From Flavobacteriales bacterium UBA6969 (GTDB taxonomy: Bacteria; Bacteroidota; Bacteroidia; Flavobacteriales_D; Sanyastnellaceae), in assembly GCA_002448555.1 (NCBI GenBank), contig DJYV01000110.1, forward strand, positions 1 to 9,508: a DNA stretch of 9,508 nt, read 5' to 3'. A program made the translations under genes and the position numbers. Each line of letters starts with the position of its first letter. Position 1 is the stretch's first letter. Below are positions 4,722 to 9,508 of the stretch, one piece after another. The notes beneath the pieces are model-generated. The model did not search any database. It worked only from the letters and a program-made list of their open reading frames with translations, and was not told where the DNA came from.

Positions 4722-7406
4722 TCACTCACCTCCTTCGAGGTACACCTTTTCGAACCAGCGTTGGTAGCTATCCGTCTCCTTGTTTTTGAAGAGCTCGATG
4801 TAGTTCTCGGTCGAAATGGTAAACACGGCGTACCCAGAAGTGTTGATGGTGCCGAGCTGGTCGGTGTTGTTGGTGAACACCTCGTAGTAATCCAGGCTGT
4901 AGTCCTGCCGCTTGAAATCTTTGACAAGAACAATCTGGAAGTTTCGGTTGATCAAGTTTGCAGTCACGCGCAATTCATTGGAAGCGAAAAATTCGGTATT
5001 GAAGTCTGCTATGGTTGCTCGCAATTCCTCGACATTGCCCCGGCCCACTGGCACCAGCATACCGAAGTAATGCGTGAGGTAAGGTTTGTGCTCCCATACC
5101 ACCACCTCTTCTTCTTCCTCTTCGGTTTCTTCGGCTTGCTCAGCGTCGCGCGCGCTGCCGTTCAGCGCTGTCAGTAGCGCTTGGGCAAATTCCGCCTCTT
5201 CCGTGTCCGGGCAGTCCCTAAGGATCAACTGCAGCGATTCAAAATATGCCCGCCGATCCCCGCCGGTCCGTGCGCTGAGTCCACCAATGCTCTGCGCACG
5301 CAGCAATCGGTACTTGCAGACGTAATTGTTCGTGGGGTGGTAATTGATGATTTCATCGGCAGCCAGCAACACCTCTTGGTACGCTTTTGCATAATACCGT
5401 TGCAGCAACTCCTCGTATGCCAACCGCTCTTCCTCTCGGCGCACCTCTTCTTGGTCCGCGAAGTCCGGGTTTTCAATCAAGATGGCCCACTCCGAATCGG
5501 GATAACGCTCCATCACTTGGGCGCTCCAGTACTCCGAGTTGCACGTGGCACAGAAAGGGCTTTGGTAGTTCTCCTCTACCTCGCGCTGCAGGTAGGTCCG
5601 GTACAGCTGGTAGTAGGTCGTCGGATGGAATTCGCTTTCGTCCATGCGCTCGGTCAGTTCCGTCCATGTGTCGATGGCGTTCTCCAGGTCGGTAAGCTTT
5701 TCCTTGTACACCAACCCCGCGTTGTAATACGCTTCTGCGATCATCGCCACGGCGTTTTCTCGCTCGGCGCTGTCGCACGGCAGCCCCGCCATGAGCTCAT
5801 CAAAACTTGGAATCTCGCCTGGGACCAAGCCGTCCTCTACTGATTCAATAGCCCCAGCTTCATCTTCCCCGACCCCCACTTCATTCGAGAAGGCCACGTC
5901 CATCTTCATCGCACGCCGCCAGTTATCTTCCAGTGGTCGGTCGCCCCAATAATCGCGGAAGTTTCGGCGTCCCGCCACCTTGAGTTGGGCGTTGTACGGC
6001 CAGAACATGCCCGCACCTTGGTCGCCAGCATTCGCCAGCTCCGCCTCCGCTGCTGCCTCTGCCGCTCGCTTGCGGGCTTCCTCCTCTTCTTCCAATTGAG
6101 CGATGATCTCCGCGATGCGATTGTTGCGCTCATCCTCGGGCAGGTCACAGATCTCCAAGAGGCTGTCTTGCTCAGTGATGGTGTTCAAATTGGTGACCAG
6201 TTCCGTGAGGTTGTCTGCCATCGCGTCCACATCATCGAAGCGTTCGTTTTCATCTTCCATGAAGGTTCGCGCGCTATCGTAATACGCTTGAGCATTGGTG
6301 TAGTCTAGGTCCTCCATGTAGAGGTCGCCGAGCATCAAGTAGCTCTTCATGCGTTGGCGAGTATTCTCGTCGTTCACCAAGAGGGACTCCTTCAGCAAAT
6401 CCACCGCATCTTCCCGGCGACGCTCTTCCAACGCCAACGTGGCCAGCGCGTAGAAAATTTGATCCCTGTAGATGTCATTCTTGTCGTCGTCAAGCATCTC
6501 CTCCAACAGCTCAATAATGGGTTCGCTATCGGTTTCACGGCGGTCGAACGCCATGGCCTGCTTGATTTTAGCGTAAAACTCCAGCTCGTAAGGTGTGCGT
6601 AAATCCACCACCTCGTTGTAGCGCTCGATGGCTTTTTCGGATTGTCCGGCTACCTCGTAGCACTGGGCCAAGATGAAGAGTAAGCGCGCGTGGTCTTTTC
6701 GCTTCTCCACATAGTCAAACGCCTCTTCCAATTGTTCGATGGCCGCCTCTACCTCATCGTACATTAGGTAAAACGCCGCGTACACCTCATGCACATACAC
6801 CATCACCTCTGGGTCGTCCACCCGCTTGGTTTGCGCCGCTTTGATGAGGGTGTTGCTGGCCCGCACTCGGTCGTCAAAAGCCATGTACGTCCGCGCCATC
6901 CAAGCATTTGACCACGCTTGCGCGTCGGGGTAATCCAACGTCCGAACGAGGTACTGGAACACCTCGAGGGCTTTTTCTTTTTCGCCCTTGATCAAATGGG
7001 CACGGGCGATCACATCGTAGTTGTCGTCGATCCACTTGTTCAGCTCCGGGCGCTTCAAGTCTTTTTGCTGTCGACGCGACGGCGACATGGTGTGCTTGTC
7101 GACCACCTTTGTGCATTTCTCGATAGCACGCTCCATCAGCGGGTATACTTGCTGAGCGGTTGCCTCGTCGACCGGGCGGAAGATGGGGAGGATCTCATCC
7201 CAATTTTCCTCGTACCCTTCATAGAGCACTTGCTCGGCTTCCTCCATTGCTTCGGTTGCGTAGAAGAAGCCGTTGTATTTAGCGTTTGTATTGTGGTAGA
7301 GCCGATAAGCGAAGCCGTCCCGCGTCGTGGAACATCCCGTTACCATGAGGAGGATAGCCATCCCCCATCCCAACATCCCGTGTTTGCTCATCTTATTTGG
7401 TCCCAT
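4722..7406 (-). CDS. sprE: SprE/PorW-type TPR lipoprotein of type IX secretion and gliding
   Basis: SprE (PorW in Porphyromonas) is an outer-membrane-associated lipoprotein needed for type IX secretion and, in gliding species, motility. The 894-residue product has a lipoprotein signal with lipobox VTGC and acylated C25. After it come helical repeats of TPR type, clearest at about 140-195, 225-275, 310-340, 350-385 and 560-595. A charged linker holds a run of five Glu (439-443) and an Ala/Glu-rich helix. A second run of six Glu (762-767) precedes a conserved-looking C-terminal domain at about 776-894. C619 and C622 form a C-x-x-C. The residues after C25 (STTRDG) do not look like the acidic surface-export signal of Bacteroidota, so a periplasmic face is likely. 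M6 is an alternative start. Identification rests on overall architecture, the start sequence after C25 (FAYRLYHNTNAKYNGFFYA) and length. Confidence 0.88.
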   Translation of the reverse strand: MGPNKMSKHGMLGWGMAILLMVTGCSTTRDGFAYRLYHNTNAKYNGFFYATEAMEEAEQVLYEGYEENWDEILPIFRPVDEATAQQVYPLMERAIEKCTKVVDKHTMSPSRRQQKDLKRPELNKWIDDNYDVIARAHLIKGEKEKALEVFQYLVRTLDYPDAQAWSNAWMARTYMAFDDRVRASNTLIKAAQTKRVDDPEVMVYVHEVYAAFYLMYDEVEAAIEQLEEAFDYVEKRKDHARLLFILAQCYEVAGQSEKAIERYNEVVDLRTPYELEFYAKIKQAMAFDRRETDSEPIIELLEEMLDDDKNDIYRDQIFYALATLALEERRREDAVDLLKESLLVNDENTRQRMKSYLMLGDLYMEDLDYTNAQAYYDSARTFMEDENERFDDVDAMADNLTELVTNLNTITEQDSLLEICDLPEDERNNRIAEIIAQLEEEEEARKRAAEAAAEAELANAGDQGAGMFWPYNAQLKVAGRRNFRDYWGDRPLEDNWRRAMKMDVAFSNEVGVGEDEAGAIESVEDGLVPGEIPSFDELMAGLPCDSAERENAVAMIAEAYYNAGLVYKEKLTDLENAIDTWTELTERMDESEFHPTTYYQLYRTYLQREVEENYQSPFCATCNSEYWSAQVMERYPDSEWAILIENPDFADQEEVRREEERLAYEELLQRYYAKAYQEVLLAADEIINYHPTNNYVCKYRLLRAQSIGGLSARTGGDRRAYFESLQLILRDCPDTEEAEFAQALLTALNGSARDAEQAEETEEEEEEVVVWEHKPYLTHYFGMLVPVGRGNVEELRATIADFNTEFFASNELRVTANLINRNFQIVLVKDFKRQDYSLDYYEVFTNNTDQLGTINTSGYAVFTISTENYIELFKNKETDSYQRWFEKVYLEGGE

Positions 7407-7499
7407 GGACAGGTGCTCAACGCAGAATCCGCTAAATTATTCCAAACGCGGCGACCAAACGACGCCTTTTTGTGTATTCCGCGATATTTGTTCCCAGCT
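7407..7499. promoter_or_regulatory. Divergent spacer between sprE and the M23 peptidase gene
   Basis: This 93-bp gap must hold promoters for both directions. For sprE, the minus strand has TAATTTAG (7439 to 7432), one mismatch from TAnnTTTG, with TTTG at 7459-7456 16 nt upstream. For the peptidase, the plus strand has GATATTTG at 7483-7490, also one mismatch, only 9 nt before its ATG. Both are weak calls. A direct repeat CCAAACG occurs at 7442-7448 and 7455-7461, 13 bp apart. Confidence 0.35.
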
Positions 7500-8390
7500 A
7501 TGGCACAACTCAACGACTTTCGCGAACTCTGGTTCAAGCGCTACCGCTTAGTGCTGCACGAGGAACAATCCTACAAGGAACGGTGGCAAATGACGGTCAA
7601 CCGGTGGGGATTGGCCGCTACATCCGGAACGCTGTTAGTCACCATTGCGGGGCTCACTTATCTCATCATCGCATGGACGCCGTTGCGCGAATACATCGTG
7701 CCGGGGTATGTCAGCGAGGCCAGCCGCATGCGCGCCATCGATGCGGAATTGCGCACGGATAGCGCGCTTAACGCGTTGGCTGTTCAAGAGCGATACATGA
7801 ACGACCTGCGCACGGTGCTGACGGGGAAGGTGGTGGCGGATGAAGTAGGGCCTGCTGTCTTGGACAGCGCAGCCATGGCCGACACAGAAGAGGGGTTAAA
7901 CGATTGGGGGTTGACCGAGGAAGACTTGGCCCTGCGCGAGCGCGTCGAAGATGAAGATCGGTTCGCTCTGCAACGCGCGCAATCCAGCGAGCGAGCTTCA
8001 AAGAGCATTCCATTCGCGCCGCTGCAAGGTGAAATCTCCTCGGAGTTCGACCCGGCCATCGGGCACTTCGGAGTTGATTTTGTTGCGCCGGTTGGTTCGG
8101 TGATTCACGCAGTGGACGATGGCACGGTGATGCTCGCCTCGTACACTTCAGACGGCGGTTACGTGGTCAACATTCAGCACCCCGGCAACCGCATTTCCGT
8201 GTACAAGCACAACCAAAGCTTGCTCGTCGAGGCGGGCGACCGGGTTCAAGCCGGTGATCCCATTGCGGTGTTAGGTGGAACAGGAACACATTCCACGGGT
8301 CCTCACTCCCACTTCGAATGGTGGGTGGATGGCTCCGCGCTCGACCCGGTGCAGTGGCTCCCGGAATACGCTCCTGAGCGTCCCGAATAA
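7500..8390 (+). CDS. Membrane-anchored M23 (LytM) family metallopeptidase
   Basis: M23 peptidases are zinc enzymes that cut peptide cross-links in peptidoglycan. The ATG at 7500-7502 gives 296 residues; the frame is open much further upstream, but that part lies antisense to sprE. Domains: a basic cytoplasmic tail (1-36, with KRYRLVLHEE), one membrane helix (about 37-59), a charged helical linker (about 70-175) and the LytM domain (about 178-290). All active-site residues are present: zinc ligands H189 and D193 (HFGVD) and H271, with catalytic H237 (YKH) and H269 (HSH). So it should be active rather than a degenerate regulator like EnvC. The tail and helix suggest a bitopic inner-membrane protein with the enzyme in the periplasm. 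It is divergent from sprE and converges on the kinase gene 7 bp away. Confidence 0.92.
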   Translation: MAQLNDFRELWFKRYRLVLHEEQSYKERWQMTVNRWGLAATSGTLLVTIAGLTYLIIAWTPLREYIVPGYVSEASRMRAIDAELRTDSALNALAVQERYMNDLRTVLTGKVVADEVGPAVLDSAAMADTEEGLNDWGLTEEDLALRERVEDEDRFALQRAQSSERASKSIPFAPLQGEISSEFDPAIGHFGVDFVAPVGSVIHAVDDGTVMLASYTSDGGYVVNIQHPGNRISVYKHNQSLLVEAGDRVQAGDPIAVLGGTGTHSTGPHSHFEWWVDGSALDPVQWLPEYAPERPE

Positions 8391-8397
8391 CCGAGGA

Positions 8398-9324
8398 TCA
8401 GCCCTTCAATACAATGTCGAAATCGACGAGGTCAACGAACCGTTGAATGCGCTCGTCCAGCTCCCCTTGGGTCAAACTCAAAAGACGCTCGGTGCCGAAT
8501 TGCTCGCACGTAAATGACGCCAGCGCTGACCCCAAGACCACCGCGCGCTTCATGTTCGCAAACGACGTGTCGTCCGTGTGCGCCAAGTAGCCAATGAAGC
8601 CCCCGGCAAAAGAGTCGCCTGCACCAGTAGGGTCTAGTACCTCCTCCAACGGCAGTGCTGGAGCGAAGAAAACCTCGTCTTGGTTGAACAGCAGCGCGCC
8701 GTGCTCGCCTTTTTTGATGACCAGGGTGGACGGGCCCATCGTGAGGATTTTTTGGGCGGCCTTCACCAAGGAGTATTCGCCGGATAGCTGGCGCGCTTCC
8801 TCGTCGTTGATGGTCAACACGTCGATGCGTTGCAACACCGCTTTAAGGGGCTCCAGCGCGATGTCCATCCAAAAGTTCATCGTGTCCAACACGACGAGCT
8901 TGGGGCGTTTGGCCATCTGGTCCAACACGCTCGCTTGAACGTTGGGGTCCAAGTTCCCGAGCATGACGTAATCTGACTGCTTTGCGGATTCCGGAACAAC
9001 CGGCTTGAAATCCGCCAGTACGTTCAAGTCGGTGGTCAGAGTGTCTCGGGAATTCATGTCCATGTGGTACTTCCCTTCCCAGAAGAAGCTCTTCTCACCT
9101 TTTCGGCGTTCAAGGCCTTCTGTGTTGACGGCGCGCGATTCGAGTTCGGCGATGAACGACTGGGGAAAGTCATCCCCGATGACCGAGATGATGTGCTGCT
9201 CCTTCGCGAATTGGCTCGCGCTGAGGCCGATGTAGGAGGCGGCTCCACCTACGATTTTACCTGAAGAAGCGAATGGGGTTTGGATGGCATCAAAAGCCAC
9301 GGTACCAACGGTTACTAAACTCAT
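8398..9324 (-). CDS. PfkB-family carbohydrate/nucleoside kinase
   Basis: The product belongs to the ribokinase (PfkB) fold, which phosphorylates sugars or nucleosides with ATP in the cytoplasm. The second PfkB signature is clear at residues 231-238, DPTGAGDS, with D237 as the catalytic base, followed by FAGGF. Near the N terminus VGTVAFDAI and GGAASYIGLSA (about 26-36) match the substrate-binding region with its GG motif. The substrate cannot be told from sequence; adenosine-kinase-like or sugar kinases are both possible. I place the start at the ATG 9322-9324, giving 308 residues (family norm about 300-320). A 7-codon longer frame from TTG at 9343-9345 would begin inside the -7 promoter box and is unlikely. 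It is monocistronic, convergent with the peptidase gene. Confidence 0.9.
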   Translation of the reverse strand: MSLVTVGTVAFDAIQTPFASSGKIVGGAASYIGLSASQFAKEQHIISVIGDDFPQSFIAELESRAVNTEGLERRKGEKSFFWEGKYHMDMNSRDTLTTDLNVLADFKPVVPESAKQSDYVMLGNLDPNVQASVLDQMAKRPKLVVLDTMNFWMDIALEPLKAVLQRIDVLTINDEEARQLSGEYSLVKAAQKILTMGPSTLVIKKGEHGALLFNQDEVFFAPALPLEEVLDPTGAGDSFAGGFIGYLAHTDDTSFANMKRAVVLGSALASFTCEQFGTERLLSLTQGELDERIQRFVDLVDFDIVLKG

Positions 9325-9342
9325 ATTTCCAGAAGTCTGCCG

Positions 9343-9370
9343 CAAAGGTACCGGTTCTTCTTCGAGTCAA
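9343..9370 (-). promoter_or_regulatory. Promoter of the PfkB-family kinase gene
   Basis: On the minus strand TACCTTTG (9350 to 9343) matches the Bacteroidota -7 box TAnnTTTG exactly, and TTG at 9370-9368 lies 17 nt upstream as a -33 element. The ATG at 9324 follows 18 nt after the box, giving a short leader. The box rules out the in-frame TTG at 9345 as a start. Confidence 0.65.
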
Positions 9371-9375
9371 CCGGT
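9350..9375. repeat. Inverted repeat in the kinase promoter, operator-like
   Basis: ACCGGTT (9350-9356) and AACCGGT (9369-9375) are perfect 7-bp inverted arms separated by 12 nt. The arms touch the -7 box on one side and overlap the -33 TTG on the other, which is where a repressor would bind. Each arm contains the self-complementary ACCGGT. Binding by a dimeric regulator is inference; the protein is unknown. Confidence 0.5.
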
Positions 9376-9435
9376 CCGGCGTAACATTCTTTCGGATGCC
9401 GCCGTATAAGCTGTAGACGCAAAAAATCTTTGCAA

Positions 9436-9469
9436 TTCGTCCACGAACGAAAAGAAAGGATTATCTTTG
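9436..9469 (+). promoter_or_regulatory. Promoter of the tRNA gene
   Basis: TATCTTTG at 9462-9469 matches the Bacteroidota -7 box exactly, with a weak TTCG at 9436-9439, 22 nt upstream. The mature tRNA would start at 9482, 12 nt after the box. The TTCG forms the left end of a small near-palindrome, TTCGT-CC-ACGAA (9436-9447), of unknown meaning. Confidence 0.6.
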
Positions 9470-9481
9470 CCGTCCGAATAT

Positions 9482-9508
9482 TCCTCCATAGCTCAGTTGG
9501 TTAGAGCA
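9482..9508 (+). tRNA. tRNA gene, 5' part only (cut by window edge)
   Basis: The last 27 bases fit the 5' end of a tRNA: a 7-nt acceptor strand TCCTCCA (9482-9488), TA at positions 8-9, then the D arm with stem GCTC (9491-9494) paired to GAGC (9504-9507), and loop AGTTGGTTA holding the conserved GG. The anticodon lies beyond the edge, so the amino acid cannot be named. A matching promoter stands just upstream. Confidence 0.88.

Noticed and set aside
4726..4735. Perfect Shine-Dalgarno sequence AAGGAGGTGA on the minus strand at the end of sprE
   Set aside because: It encodes the last sprE residues (EGG) and has no usable start codon at proper distance; the bactofilin ATG is over 40 nt away and Bacteroidota rely little on this motif.
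5181..5843. A 220-codon plus-strand open frame inside sprE
   Set aside because: A shadow of the strongly biased codon use of sprE; no domain or signal is seen in it.
6918..7499. In-frame 194-codon extension upstream of the M23 peptidase
   Set aside because: It is wholly antisense to sprE and the divergent spacer. The ATG at 7500 gives the normal tail-helix-LytM layout.
8391..8397. Bidirectional terminator between the convergent peptidase and kinase genes
   Set aside because: Only 7 bp separate the stops and no GC stem with a T run is seen there.
9377..9401. Hairpin CGGCGT/ATGCCG between the kinase and tRNA genes as a terminator
   Set aside because: Six pairs with one G-T wobble, a 13-nt loop and no T run on either strand; both neighbouring genes start, not end, here.
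9482..9508. Assigning the tRNA to asparagine from the TCCTC start
   Set aside because: The anticodon is outside the window and the acceptor start alone does not identify a Bacteroidota tRNA.

Overview
The window reads as chromosomal DNA from a member of the Bacteroidota, probably the Flavobacteriales. It carries a SprE/PorW-type lipoprotein of the type IX secretion and gliding machinery, a Bacteroidota-style F-ATPase subunit a with a signal peptide and a long N-terminal extension, and several promoters with the Bacteroidota -7 box TAnnTTTG. Base composition is fairly GC-rich for that group. I see no mobile element, CRISPR array or sign of transfer.

Layout from left to right: bases 1-3526 hold the F1Fo ATP synthase cluster on the minus strand, transcribed atpB, atpE, atpF, atpH, atpA, with atpA cut by the left edge. 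Bases 3624-4227 hold two small membrane proteins, an AtpI-like four-helix protein and an AtpZ/AtpI-family protein. Bases 4239-4682 encode a bactofilin, and 4722-7406 a large TPR lipoprotein of the SprE/PorW family. All nine genes lie on the minus strand with short gaps. A divergent spacer (7407-7499) separates them from a membrane-anchored M23 peptidase on the plus strand (7500-8390). That gene converges, 7 bp apart, on a minus-strand PfkB-family sugar kinase (8398-9324). The right edge holds the 5' part of a plus-strand tRNA gene behind its own promoter.

Functional reading: the ATP synthase genes and the two small membrane proteins make or assemble the proton-driven ATP synthase. Bactofilin and the M23 peptidase suggest cell-wall shaping, and SprE supports type IX secretion. 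Promoter-like sites before the bactofilin gene and before atpB suggest that the nine-gene block is transcribed as at least two or three overlapping units.

The points most worth a second look are: the histidine-rich extracytoplasmic extension of subunit a; the swapped His/Glu pair near its proton path; a -7 box only 4 nt from the bactofilin start codon, implying a leaderless message or a later start; and an inverted repeat inside the kinase promoter. No wholly new system is evident; most of the window is conserved core machinery with some unusual details.
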